Notes: a model not told the origin generated them from the sequence alone. A stretch of DNA of 64,000 bases from Flavobacterium sharifuzzamanii (GCF_003254585.1 NZ_QJGZ01000034.1:1-64000), one strand, 5' to 3'. Positions 47,923 to 56,502 are shown, numbered from the stretch's first letter. Translations and numbers: made by a program.

Positions 47923-49062
47923 ATGAACTTATTCAACGTTTACCCATTATACGACATAACTCCAGTAAAAGCAGTAGATTGCACAATCATTGATGATAAA
48001 GGAGTAGAATATTTAGATTTATACAGCGGACATGGTGTGATTTCTATCGGACACACACAACCGGATTATGTAGCAAAACTTAAAAATCAAATTGACAATT
48101 TAGGTTTTTATTCTAATGCGATTCAGAATCCATTACAAGTGGAATTGGCTCAAAAATTAGGAAAACTTTCTGGTCTTGAAGATTACGAATTGTTTTTATG
48201 CAGTTCTGGTGCTGAAGCAAATGAAAATGCTTTGAAATTAGCTTCTTTCCATAACGGAAAATCAAGAGTTGTGGCTTTTGATAATTCTTTCCACGGAAGA
48301 ACTTCTGCAGCGGTTGCGGTTACGGATAACAAAAAAATTGTTGCTCCAATTAATGCACAGCAAGTAGTTACTTTTTTACCTTTAAACCAAATCGAATTAG
48401 TTGAAGCTGAATTAGCTAAAGGCGATGTTACAGCAGTAATTATCGAAGGAATTCAGGGAGTTGGAGGTTTAGACCAAGGAACAACAGAATTTTTTCAAGC
48501 TTTAGAAAAAGCATGTAAAAAACATGATGTTGTTTTGATTTTAGACGAAGTGCAATCTGGATACGGAAGAAGCGGAAAATTCTTCGCTTTCCAACATCAC
48601 GGAATCAACGCTGATATTATTTCGGTTGCAAAAGGAATGGGGAACGGTTTTCCTGTTGGAGCGATCTTAATTTCTCCAAAATTCGAAGCAAGTTTCGGAT
48701 TACTAGGAACTACTTTCGGTGGAAGCCATTTATCTTGTGCGGCAGGAATTGCAGTTTTAGATGTAATTGAAAAACTTGATTTACAGAAAAATGTAAATGA
48801 AGTTTACGAATATTTCTTAGAAAAAATCAAAGAAGTTGAAGGAATCAAACAAGTAAAAGGAAAAGGCTTAATGCTTGGAGTGGAGTTTGATTTTGATGTA
48901 GCTGCTTTAAGAAAGAAATTAATTATCGAAAAACACATTTTTACAGGAAGCGCGAACAATAAAAATCTATTAAGAATTTTACCGCCTTTAACTGTCAAAA
49001 AAGCTGATATCGATACGTTTGTAAAAGCTTTAAAAGAAAGTTTAGAAGAACTTAAAAACTAA
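47923..49062 (+). CDS. argD: Acetylornithine/succinylornithine aminotransferase
   Basis: The 379-residue class III aminotransferase converts N-acylglutamate semialdehyde into N-acylornithine. It has the PLP-phosphate region SSGAEANENALKLA, SFHGRTSAAVAVT, the aspartate at LILDEVQSGYGRSGKFFAFQ and the PLP lysine in VAKGMGNGFPVGAI. Length is slightly shorter than the 400-residue standard. Confidence 0.95.
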   Translation: MNLFNVYPLYDITPVKAVDCTIIDDKGVEYLDLYSGHGVISIGHTQPDYVAKLKNQIDNLGFYSNAIQNPLQVELAQKLGKLSGLEDYELFLCSSGAEANENALKLASFHNGKSRVVAFDNSFHGRTSAAVAVTDNKKIVAPINAQQVVTFLPLNQIELVEAELAKGDVTAVIIEGIQGVGGLDQGTTEFFQALEKACKKHDVVLILDEVQSGYGRSGKFFAFQHHGINADIISVAKGMGNGFPVGAILISPKFEASFGLLGTTFGGSHLSCAAGIAVLDVIEKLDLQKNVNEVYEYFLEKIKEVEGIKQVKGKGLMLGVEFDFDVAALRKKLIIEKHIFTGSANNKNLLRILPPLTVKKADIDTFVKALKESLEELKN

Positions 49063-49080
49063 GTTTGCCTACAACTGTTA

Positions 49081-49140
49081 ATTCGTTTAATCGTTTAACT
49101 GGTTAATCGATTAAACGAATTATCGATTAACCAATTAAAC
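49081..49140. repeat. Overlapping inverted repeats between argD and proA
   Basis: ATTCGTTTAATCG (49081-49093) pairs with CGATTAAACGAAT (49108-49120). Alternatively GTTTAACTGGTTAATCGAT (49093-49111) pairs with ATCGATTAACCAATTAAAC (49122-49140), 18 of 19 matching. The two hairpins share bases and cannot form together. Confidence 0.75.
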
Positions 49141-49147
49141 CAAAAAA

Positions 49148-50341
49148 ATGAAACCATTATCAATTGAAACACGCAATGCGGTTTTGCGTACTATGGCAAA
49201 GCTGGTTGAGCAGGAGCGGAATGAGATAATCTTGACCAATCAGGAAGATCTTGCCGATTACGACGGCTCTGATTTAGCGATGGAAGAACGCTTAAAAGTA
49301 GATGATAAAAAAGTTGACGAAATGATTTTATCACTCAACCAATTAGCTTCTCAGGAAGATCCCGTTGGCGTTGAGCGTTTTCATTTTACTCATGATAATG
49401 GAATAAAAGTGGTCAATAAAACCGCTGCTTTTGGAACGATTTTAATTATTTACGAATCTCGCCCAGACGTTACAATCGAAGCGGGAGGGATTGCTTTTAA
49501 ATCCGGGAATAAGATTCTATTAAAAGGAGGAAAAGAGTCTTTAAAATCAAATTTGAAAATAGTAAGTCTTTGGCACAAAGCTTTGGAAGAAAACGGAGTT
49601 TCAAAAGACTGGGTGGAATATCTGAATTACAACAGAACAGAAACTCAAGCTTTCTTAGAAAAACCAACTCAAAAAGTCGATTTAATAGTTCCGAGAGGCG
49701 GAGAAAAACTTATTGAATTTGTAAAAGCACACGCAACTTGCCCAGTAATTGTAAGCGGACGAGGAAATAATTTTGTTTACGTTCATGAAAAAGCAGATAC
49801 TGATTTGGCTCTAAAAGTAATTTTGAATGCTAAAACATCTAAAATTTCGGCTTGTAATGCTTTGGATAAAGTTTTAATAGATTCAAAATTGCCAAACTTT
49901 GAAGGTTTTGTTGCAATGTTGATAGAAGCTTTAATAGAATCAAAAGTGGAGGTTATTGTAGATAAATCTTTAGAGTATTTTGAAAACACCAAAACAATTG
50001 AAAATGAAGATATTTGGTACGAAGAATTTCTAGATTATAAAATCGTAATCGGAACCATAGATTCTCAGGAACATGCTATTGATATGATTAATAAGTACTG
50101 TGGAGGTCATTCTGCAGCAATTATAACGAGAGATGATGAAGTTGCACAACAGTTTATGGAATCGATCGATGCCGCAGCAGTTTATCAAAATGCTTCAACC
50201 CGTTTCACAGACGGAGGACAATTCGGTTTAGGAGGAGAGTTAGCAATAAGTACTGATAAATTACATCAACGCGGTCCAATTGGTCTTCAACATCTTGTTA
50301 CCAATAAATGGTACGTGTATGGAGAAGGACAGATTAGATAA
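49148..50341 (+). CDS. proA: Glutamate-5-semialdehyde dehydrogenase
   Basis: The 397-residue NADPH-dependent enzyme reduces glutamyl phosphate in proline synthesis. It has ESRPDVTIEAGGIAFKSGNK, GGKES, IVPRGGEKLIEFV, the catalytic cysteine in SKISACNALDKVLID and C-terminal FTDGGQFGLGGELAIST. It lies with proB inside the arginine cluster. Proline and arginine paths share glutamate, so co-regulation is plausible. Confidence 0.96.
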   Translation: MKPLSIETRNAVLRTMAKLVEQERNEIILTNQEDLADYDGSDLAMEERLKVDDKKVDEMILSLNQLASQEDPVGVERFHFTHDNGIKVVNKTAAFGTILIIYESRPDVTIEAGGIAFKSGNKILLKGGKESLKSNLKIVSLWHKALEENGVSKDWVEYLNYNRTETQAFLEKPTQKVDLIVPRGGEKLIEFVKAHATCPVIVSGRGNNFVYVHEKADTDLALKVILNAKTSKISACNALDKVLIDSKLPNFEGFVAMLIEALIESKVEVIVDKSLEYFENTKTIENEDIWYEEFLDYKIVIGTIDSQEHAIDMINKYCGGHSAAIITRDDEVAQQFMESIDAAAVYQNASTRFTDGGQFGLGGELAISTDKLHQRGPIGLQHLVTNKWYVYGEGQIR

Positions 50342-50419
50342 TTTTAGAGTTCAGATTTTAGATTGATGATTAACGATTTTTGATTTAAGATTATTGAAAT
50401 TTGGATCTTAATTGTAGAT

Positions 50420-50520
50420 AAAGCTTTGCGAACTTAGCGTTTGTAAACACAAACAATATAAAAAAACTTTGTGCCCTTTGCGTTAAAAAAACTTAGAGCC
50501 TTAGCGCCTTCGTGGCAAAA
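50420..50520. repeat. CTTTGCG/CTTAGCG word repeat before proB
   Basis: The stretch is composed of short related words: CTTTGCGAACTTAGCG, GTTTGTAAACACAAAC (a hairpin), CTTTGTGCCCTTTGCG, CTTAGAGCCTTAGCGCCTTC. The GTG at 50512 that would extend proB lies in it. It resembles other word-built repeats in the cluster. Confidence 0.55.
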
Positions 50521-50529
50521 ACAAAAGAC

Positions 50530-51291
50530 ATGGCAAAAAAACGGATTTTATTAAAAATAGGAAGTAATACTTTAACCAAAGAAACCAATCATATTTCGCG
50601 GGGAAAGATTGAAGATCTTGGGATACAGATTGCAGCTTTAAACGACGAATATGAGTTTATCATAGTAAGTTCAGGAGCAATTGCGGCAGCAAAGCAATTT
50701 GTAAAGCTGGATAATCAAGATAAAGATGTTTTTGTAAAACAGGCTTTAGCTTCAATCGGACAGCCACATTTAATGCGGATTTACAATGAAAACTTTAAGG
50801 ATTTAGGTTTAAATACATCGCAGTGTTTACTTTCTTATTCTGATTTTGAAAAAGAGCAGACAAAAAAGAACATTGTAAATACCATTAATGTATTGGTTAA
50901 AAACAATTACATTCCGATTATTAATGAAAATGATACCGTTGCTACAGATGAGATTCGGTTTGGAGATAATGATAAATTAGCGGCTTTAACAGCGGTTCTT
51001 TTAAATGTTGATATTCTGATAATTGCGACCAATACAAACGGAATTTACACAAAGAATTCAATTCACGATGAAAATCCGGAAACAATCAAATTGGTAAATG
51101 ATTTGAAGTCACTTGAAAAAGAAATCGGCGAATCAAAATCATCACATGGAACAGGAGGGATGCAATCTAAAATAGAGGCAGCAGCAATTTCAAAAGCAGC
51201 CAACATCGAAACTTGGATTGTCAATGGATTGAATGATAATTTTATTCTGCGAGCATTGAAAGATGAAATTCCTTTTACTAGGATTGTGTGA
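50530..51291 (+). CDS. proB: Glutamate 5-kinase (no PUA domain)
   Basis: The kinase starts KRILLKIGSNTLTKETNH and has the phosphate and glutamate-binding segments SSGAIAAAKQF, INENDTVATDEIRFGDNDKL and SHGTGGMQSKIEAA. The ATG at 50530 gives 253 residues; the GTG at 50512 is inside a repeat and is rejected. The C-terminal PUA domain of E. coli ProB is absent, as in the short form common in Bacteroidota. Confidence 0.95.
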   Translation: MAKKRILLKIGSNTLTKETNHISRGKIEDLGIQIAALNDEYEFIIVSSGAIAAAKQFVKLDNQDKDVFVKQALASIGQPHLMRIYNENFKDLGLNTSQCLLSYSDFEKEQTKKNIVNTINVLVKNNYIPIINENDTVATDEIRFGDNDKLAALTAVLLNVDILIIATNTNGIYTKNSIHDENPETIKLVNDLKSLEKEIGESKSSHGTGGMQSKIEAAAISKAANIETWIVNGLNDNFILRALKDEIPFTRIV

Positions 51292-51297
51292 AATTGA

Positions 51298-51350
51298 ACG
51301 CGGATGAAACGGATTCGCTATCGCGAAGACGCGGACTAAAGCGGATTTTA
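51298..51350. repeat. Left 53-bp inverted repeat of the GxxExxY cassette
   Basis: It begins ACGCGGATGAAACG and contains ATTCGCTATCGCGAAGACGC. The reverse complement of 51788-51840 matches over the full 53 bp without gaps, about 85% identical, with 21 bp in a row identical. Confidence 0.9.
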
Positions 51351-51398
51351 TCTTTAGTTTTAATTTAAATGTAGTATATTTCATTCAAATTTGTTTTT

Positions 51399-51788
51399 AT
51401 GAAATTATTACATCAAGAGTTAACCGAAGTTATTATCAAAACTTTTTATGAAGTTTATAATGAGTTGGGATATGGATTTTTAGAAAGAGTTTATCAAAAT
51501 TCATTGTATTTAGAATTGAAAAATAAAGGTCTGTATGTTGAAGCTCAGAAGAAAATTAAAGTTTATTATAAAGGAATCGAAGTTGGAGAATATTATGCTG
51601 ATTTAGTAGTTGAAGATTTAATTATTTTAGAACTAAAAGCTGTTAATTGCATAGTAATAGAATTTGAAAATCAAATTTTGAATTATTTAAAAGGTACAAA
51701 CTGTGAAGTAGGTTTACTTTTAAATTTTGGAACAAAACCAGAATTTAGGCGGAAAGTATTTGAAAACAGTAGAAAAATAAGAATATAA
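51399..51788 (+). CDS. GxxExxY family PD-(D/E)XK-like protein
   Basis: The 129-residue protein carries the family signature G26-x2-E29-x2-Y32 (GFLERVY). A nuclease-like core follows: D68 in YYADLV, and E78-L79-K80 in LIILELKAV. The spacing suits the PD-(D/E)XK nuclease superfamily. No partner nuclease or methylase is adjacent. It lies between proB and argF' inside an otherwise metabolic operon and is enclosed by 53-bp inverted repeats, so it looks like an inserted cassette. Its function is unknown to me. Confidence 0.9.
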   Translation: MKLLHQELTEVIIKTFYEVYNELGYGFLERVYQNSLYLELKNKGLYVEAQKKIKVYYKGIEVGEYYADLVVEDLIILELKAVNCIVIEFENQILNYLKGTNCEVGLLLNFGTKPEFRRKVFENSRKIRI

Positions 51789-51840
51789 AAAATCCGCGTT
51801 AATCTGCGTCTTCGCGATAGCGAATCAGTAAAATCCGCGT
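51788..51840. repeat. Right 53-bp inverted repeat of the GxxExxY cassette
   Basis: It holds GCGTCTTCGCGATAGCGAAT and ends AAAATCCGCGT. It is the inverted partner of 51298-51350. Confidence 0.9.
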
Positions 51841-51881
51841 CTAATTTTTACAAACCAATAAGAAAAACAAAGAACAATAAG

Positions 51882-52835
51882 ATGAACTATATCTCAATAA
51901 AAGAAATCAACTCATTATCAAAATGGGTAAAACAAGCGATTAAAATCAAAAAAAATCCGCTTAAAAATCAAAGTTTAGGAAAGAATAAAACTCTTGGAAT
52001 GTTATTCTTCAATCCGAGTTTAAGAACGCGTTTGAGTACTCAAAAAGCTGCAATGAATTTAGGAATGAACGTTATGGTAATGAATTTTACCAATGAAGGA
52101 TGGACATTAGAATTCGAAGACGGTGCTGTAATGAATTCTGGTGCTTCAGAACATATTAAAGAAGCTGCAGAAGTAGTTTCTCAATATTGTGATATTATCG
52201 CAATCCGTGCTTTTGCTGGTTTGGTTGATAAGGAAAAAGATTATCAAGAAACAGTAATTTCAGGATTTTTGAAATACGCTACAGTGCCAATTGTTAATAT
52301 GGAAAGTGCTATTCGCCACCCGTTGCAATCGTTGGCAGATGCGATTACAATGGAAGAATTCAAACCTAGACACAAAGATAAACCAAAGGTGGTTCTTTCT
52401 TGGGCGCCGCATCCAAAAGCGTTACCGCAGGCAGTTGCTAATTCATTTGTAGAAATGATGCAGATGCAGAAAGATATGGATTTTGTAATCACACATCCAA
52501 AAGGTTACGAGTTAAGCCCAGAAATCACACAAGACTGTAAAATCGAATACGATCAAAACAAAGCTTTCGAAAATGCTGATTTCGTTTACGTAAAAAACTG
52601 GAGCAACTTCAACGATTATGGAAAAGTAACCAATAGCGATCCAAATTGGACGGTTACGGCAGAAAAAATGGCTTTGACCAATAACGGAAAATTCATGCAC
52701 TGTCTTCCAGTTCGTCGTAACGTAATTGTAAGTGACGAAGTTTTAGATGGAGAAAATTCAATTGTAATCGAACAAGCGAACAATAGAACGTATTCAGCAC
52801 AATTAGTTTTACAAAAGATTCTTAAGAAAATATAA
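51882..52835 (+). CDS. N-acetyl/succinylornithine carbamoyltransferase
   Basis: The 317-residue protein belongs to the transcarbamylase family. The carbamoyl-phosphate motif is FNPSLRTRLST and the C-terminal signature HCLPVRRNVIVSDEVLDGEN. The usual ornithine loop of ArgF is missing, and the EHIKEAAEVVSQYCDIIAIR segment suits the acylornithine branch (ArgF'). It therefore should make N-acylcitrulline. Acetyl or succinyl preference cannot be settled by eye. Confidence 0.92.
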   Translation: MNYISIKEINSLSKWVKQAIKIKKNPLKNQSLGKNKTLGMLFFNPSLRTRLSTQKAAMNLGMNVMVMNFTNEGWTLEFEDGAVMNSGASEHIKEAAEVVSQYCDIIAIRAFAGLVDKEKDYQETVISGFLKYATVPIVNMESAIRHPLQSLADAITMEEFKPRHKDKPKVVLSWAPHPKALPQAVANSFVEMMQMQKDMDFVITHPKGYELSPEITQDCKIEYDQNKAFENADFVYVKNWSNFNDYGKVTNSDPNWTVTAEKMALTNNGKFMHCLPVRRNVIVSDEVLDGENSIVIEQANNRTYSAQLVLQKILKKI

Positions 52836-52836
52836 T

Positions 52837-52931
52837 TTAAGGTGCAAAGGTTCAAAGTTGCAAAGGGGCAGAGGTTTAAAACCTCGAGAAAAACCTTTGC
52901 ACCTTTGTACCTCTGAGCCTCTGAACCTTAA
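52837..52931. repeat. Long hairpin-forming repeat between argF' and argB
   Basis: GGTGCAAAGGTT (52841-52852) pairs with AACCTTTGCACC (52892-52903). The first arm is built of GCAAAGG, TTCAAAG and GCAAAGG words, the second of CCTTTG, CCTCTGAG and CCTCTGAA words. A short hairpin GAGGTTT-AA-AACCTC lies in the middle. Confidence 0.7.
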
Positions 52932-52936
52932 AGACA

Positions 52937-53710
52937 ATGAATGTATCAGTAATCAAAATAGGTGGAAACATCATCGATAATCCAGCAGAATTAGAGCAAT
53001 TTTTAACCGATTTTTCTAAAATAGAAGGCTATAAAGTTTTAGTTCACGGAGGTGGAAAATCAGCTACAAAAATGGCGCAGAGTATTGGCTTGGTTCCGCA
53101 AATGATTGACGGACGCCGAATTACAGATGCTCCAATGCTTGACGTTGTCGTGATGATTTACGCTGGACAAATCAATAAACATATTGTAGCGCAATTGCAG
53201 GCGAAAGACAATAACGCGATTGGTTTTTCTGGAGCTGACGGAAATTTAATTCAGTCAACAAAAAGAAATCACCCAACAATCGATTACGGATTTGTAGGTG
53301 ATGTAAAACAAGTCAATACTAAACTGTTAGCGACTTTGTTGGAAACTGGAGTTGTTCCCGTTTTCTGTGCGATTACACACGACAAAAACGGACAATTACT
53401 AAACACCAATGCTGATACAATTGCAAGCGAATTATCAATTGCTTTATCTGAAGTTTTTGATGTTACGCTGACATATTGTTTTGAAAAGCAAGGTGTTTTG
53501 ATGGATTCAGAAGACGATTCGTCTGTAATTACAGAAATCAACGAAGCATTATATAATAAACTAAAAGAAGAAAAAGTAATCCATTCCGGAATGATTCCAA
53601 AACTGGATAACTGTTTAAATAGTTTATCAAGAGGTGTGCAGAAAATCAAAATTGGACATCACAGAATGCTCCAAAACTCAGATATTTCGCATACAACGAT
53701 TACGTTGTAA
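52937..53710 (+). CDS. argB: Acetylglutamate kinase
   Basis: The 257-residue amino-acid kinase phosphorylates N-acylglutamate. It has VIKIGGNIIDN, VLVHGGGKSATKMA, GRRITDAPMLDVVVM, and the nucleotide-site segment GMIPKLDNCLNSLSRGVQKI. It is part of the arginine cluster. The substrate may be the N-succinyl form, as in some Bacteroidota; that cannot be told here. Confidence 0.95.
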   Translation: MNVSVIKIGGNIIDNPAELEQFLTDFSKIEGYKVLVHGGGKSATKMAQSIGLVPQMIDGRRITDAPMLDVVVMIYAGQINKHIVAQLQAKDNNAIGFSGADGNLIQSTKRNHPTIDYGFVGDVKQVNTKLLATLLETGVVPVFCAITHDKNGQLLNTNADTIASELSIALSEVFDVTLTYCFEKQGVLMDSEDDSSVITEINEALYNKLKEEKVIHSGMIPKLDNCLNSLSRGVQKIKIGHHRMLQNSDISHTTITL

Positions 53711-53717
53711 AGTTATA

Positions 53718-53856
53718 GCCACGAATTACACGAATTGATACTAATTTTTTTCTGCTTAAAAAAGAGAAAATAATTTTAAACAGACAGTAAAAAGTTTATT
53801 TTGATTTTAAATCTCTAACAAAAAGATAATTTGTGAAAATTCGTGCAATAAGTGGC
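53718..53856. repeat. CACGAATT inverted repeat with long loop
   Basis: It starts GCCACGAATTACACGAATT and ends, about 100 nt later, AATTTGTGAAAATTCGTGCA then GTGGC. The borders are imperfect complements and the middle is AT-rich. Related to 34445-34484. Confidence 0.6.
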
Positions 53857-53967
53857 AAAAAAACAGGACTGCGCAATACTTTTAAATATTAATTTAAGAA
53901 ATTTGCGCAAATTAATTTTCTGGCTAAGATTTAGTAAAAACATTGCTTAAATAACTTAGAATCTCAG

Positions 53968-53985
53968 TCCCGATAGCTATCGGGA
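53968..53985. repeat. 18-bp perfect palindrome
   Basis: TCCCGATAGCTATCGGGA is self-complementary. It is flanked by ATCTCAG and CCTCAGAA words. It lies 22 bp before argE-like and fits interspersed CCCGATAGCTATCGGG palindromes of Flavobacteria. The rest of the gap 53711-54006 is AT-rich and shows no gene. Confidence 0.7.
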
Positions 53986-54006
53986 TAGCCTCAGAACCTA
54001 ACAAAA

Positions 54007-55077
54007 ATGAAAAATATAGATACGCTTACCCAAGAAGCAATTAGTTTATTAAAAAGTCTAATCGAAACCCCTTCATTTTCAAGCGAAGAAGATCAAACGG
54101 CTCTTTTAATTGAAAATTGGTTCAATCAGAATGAAATTCCTTTCAAGAGAGAAAACAACAATGTGTGGGCTTTCAACAAATATTTTGACGAAAATAAACC
54201 AACACTTTTATTAAACTCACATCATGATACGGTACGTCCAAATCAGGCGTATACAAACGATCCGTTTAAAGCAATTGAAAAAGACGGAAAATTATTTGGT
54301 TTAGGAAGTAATGATGCTGGAGGATGTTTAGTTTCGTTACTAGCGACTTTCGTTCATTTTTACGAAAATCAAAACCTTTCTCACAATATTGTAATTGTAG
54401 CTTCCGCTGAAGAAGAAAGCAGCGGAAAAAATGGTTTAAATAGTGTTTTAAAGAGTTTGCCAGAATTAGATTGCGCTATTGTTGGCGAACCAACTTTAAT
54501 GCAATTAGCAGTTGCAGAAAAAGGTCTTTTGGTTTTAGATGTAAAAGTAAAAGGAACTGCCAGCCATGCCGCACATCAAAACGATGATAACGCATTATAC
54601 AAATCAATTCCGGTAATGGAATGGTTTAAAAACTATAAATTCGACAAAATCTCAGATGTTTTAGGTCCTGTAAAAATGACCGTAACACAGATCAATGCAG
54701 GAAAACAGCATAATGTCGTGCCTTCAGAATGTGATTTGGTTGTAGATATTCGCGTAACAGATCGTTATACAAATGCTGAAATTCTAGAAGTAGTGAAAGC
54801 TAATGTAAACGCAGAAGTTACACCAAGATCAATGCATTTAAACGCCTCTTCTATTCCAGTAGCACATGGTTTAGTTCAGGCCGGAATTGCTTTAGGAAGG
54901 ACAACGTATGGTTCGCCAACACTTTCAGATCAGTCGGTTTTAAGCTGTCAGTCTTTAAAATTAGGACCAGGAGAAACATTGCGTTCGCATTCAGCAGACG
55001 AATTTATTTTTGTAAATGAAATTGAGGAAGGAATCGACTTGTATATCAAAATACTAACTGATTTCTTTAAATTATAA
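54007..55077 (+). CDS. M20 acylornithine/acylcitrulline deacylase (ArgE-like)
   Basis: The 356-residue M20 peptidase-family protein has the metal motifs LLNSHHDTV, GLGSNDAGGCLVSLLA and SAEEESSGKNG, with the dimerisation domain AVAEKGLLVLDVKVKGTASH. It should remove the acyl group from N-acylcitrulline in the Bacteroidota version of the pathway, giving citrulline for ArgG. It is followed by argH. Confidence 0.93.
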   Translation: MKNIDTLTQEAISLLKSLIETPSFSSEEDQTALLIENWFNQNEIPFKRENNNVWAFNKYFDENKPTLLLNSHHDTVRPNQAYTNDPFKAIEKDGKLFGLGSNDAGGCLVSLLATFVHFYENQNLSHNIVIVASAEEESSGKNGLNSVLKSLPELDCAIVGEPTLMQLAVAEKGLLVLDVKVKGTASHAAHQNDDNALYKSIPVMEWFKNYKFDKISDVLGPVKMTVTQINAGKQHNVVPSECDLVVDIRVTDRYTNAEILEVVKANVNAEVTPRSMHLNASSIPVAHGLVQAGIALGRTTYGSPTLSDQSVLSCQSLKLGPGETLRSHSADEFIFVNEIEEGIDLYIKILTDFFKL

Positions 55078-55089
55078 TTAAACGAAATT

Positions 55090-55122
55090 AAACCCGACAG
55101 GTTTTTAAAACCTGTCGGGTTT
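55090..55122 (+). repeat. CCCGACAGG hairpin between the deacylase gene and argH
   Basis: AAACCCGACAGGTTT (55090-55104) pairs perfectly with AAACCTGTCGGGTTT (55108-55122) across 3 nt. It looks like a terminator, yet argH follows 15 bp later. It also matches a common palindromic repeat type, so it may instead attenuate or stabilise mRNA. Confidence 0.75.
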
Positions 55123-55137
55123 CTAAAAATAGTACCT

Positions 55138-56418
55138 ATGAAACTTTGGGAAAAAGGAATACCAACAGATAAACAAATCGAACAATTTACCGTTGGAAAC
55201 GATCGTGAACTGGATTTAGTTTTGGCAAAGTATGATGCTTTGGGTTCAATCGCTCATGCTAAAATGTTGGGGCAGATCGGTTTATTGACTCCAGAAGAAA
55301 CAACATCTTTAGTTGATGCATTAAACGAAATCATCGCTGATATCGTAGTTGGAAATTTCGAAATCGAAGACAGTTTCGAAGACGTACATTCTAAAATAGA
55401 ATACCTTCTAACTGTAAAACTAGGCGATGCCGGAAAGAAAATCCACACCGCACGTTCTCGTAACGATCAGGTTTTAGTAGACGTTCATTTATATTTAAAA
55501 GACGAATTAAAAGCGATAAAAGAACAAGTGAAAACCTTGTTTGATTTGTTGATGGAATCGGCAGAAAAACACCAAAACGTTTTATTGCCTGGTTACACAC
55601 ATTTGCAAATCGCAATGCCATCGTCATTCGGAATGTGGTTTTCTGCTTATGCTGAAAGCTTAATTGATGATGTAACTATGTTGAATGCAGCTTCAAAAAT
55701 TGTAGATCAGAATCCGTTAGGATCTGCAGCGGGCTACGGAAGTTCATTTCCTATCAACAGAACATTTACGACCAAGGAACTAGGTTTTGAAACCTTAAAA
55801 TACAATGCCGTTGCAGCACAAATGAGCCGTGGAAAAGCTGAAAAAGCGGTTGCTTTTGCGATGACAAGCGTTGCAGGAACGTTATCAAAATTTGCGATGG
55901 ACGTATGTTTGTATATGAGCCAGAATTTTGATTTTATTGGTCTTCCAGCGCATCTTACAACAGGTTCGAGCATTATGCCTCATAAGAAAAACCCAGATGT
56001 TTTTGAATTAATCAGAGGAAAATGCAATAAGATTCAGGCGCTTCCATACGAAATCACTTTAATTACAAATAATCTTCCAAGCGGTTATCATAGAGATTTA
56101 CAGCTTTTGAAAGAAGGTTTGTTTCCAGCGATTCAAAACTTAAAGGCTTGTCTAGATATTGCTATATTTTCAATTAAAGATATTACGGTTAAAGATCATA
56201 TTTTAGAAGATAAAAAATACGATTATTTGTTTACGGTAGATACTTTAAACGAAATGGTTGTAGAAGGAATGCCGTTTAGAGATGCTTACAAAGCTGTTGC
56301 AGAACAATTGGAAGCAGGAACGTATAAATCACCAAAAGCTACAAAGCACACGCATGAAGGAAGTATCAATAACTTATGTCTTAATGCAATTAAAGATAAA
56401 ATGAAAGCTGCTTTTTAA
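55138..56418 (+). CDS. argH: Argininosuccinate lyase
   Basis: The 426-residue fumarase-superfamily enzyme cleaves argininosuccinate to arginine and fumarate. The signature is GSSIMPHKKNPDVFELIRGK, with HTARSRNDQVLVDVHLYLKD and LPGYTHLQIAMPSSFGMWF earlier. It ends the arginine cluster and is followed by a strong terminator. Confidence 0.97.
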   Translation: MKLWEKGIPTDKQIEQFTVGNDRELDLVLAKYDALGSIAHAKMLGQIGLLTPEETTSLVDALNEIIADIVVGNFEIEDSFEDVHSKIEYLLTVKLGDAGKKIHTARSRNDQVLVDVHLYLKDELKAIKEQVKTLFDLLMESAEKHQNVLLPGYTHLQIAMPSSFGMWFSAYAESLIDDVTMLNAASKIVDQNPLGSAAGYGSSFPINRTFTTKELGFETLKYNAVAAQMSRGKAEKAVAFAMTSVAGTLSKFAMDVCLYMSQNFDFIGLPAHLTTGSSIMPHKKNPDVFELIRGKCNKIQALPYEITLITNNLPSGYHRDLQLLKEGLFPAIQNLKACLDIAIFSIKDITVKDHILEDKKYDYLFTVDTLNEMVVEGMPFRDAYKAVAEQLEAGTYKSPKATKHTHEGSINNLCLNAIKDKMKAAF

Positions 56419-56456
56419 TTTCTGGTAAGATTGTAAAAAGTGAAATGTAAAAAGTA

Positions 56457-56492
56457 AAAAGGTCATTGATTTGTTTCAATGACCTTTTGTTT
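56457..56492. terminator. Terminator between argH and the convergent pectate lyase gene
   Basis: AAAAGGTCATTGA (56457-56469) pairs with TCAATGACCTTTT (56476-56488) with A and T tracts on both sides, so it could stop transcription from either strand. Confidence 0.88.
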
Positions 56493-56502
56493 TATACAAG
56501 AA

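Larger units (their letters stand above)
51298..51840. mobile_element. 543-bp inverted-repeat cassette with a GxxExxY gene
   Basis: The two 53-bp inverted repeats enclose one gene and about 48 bp of leader. The right repeat begins on the last base of the stop codon. There is no transposase. The cassette is inserted in the proB-argF' gap without breaking a gene. Mobility is inferred from the symmetric borders. Confidence 0.55.
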
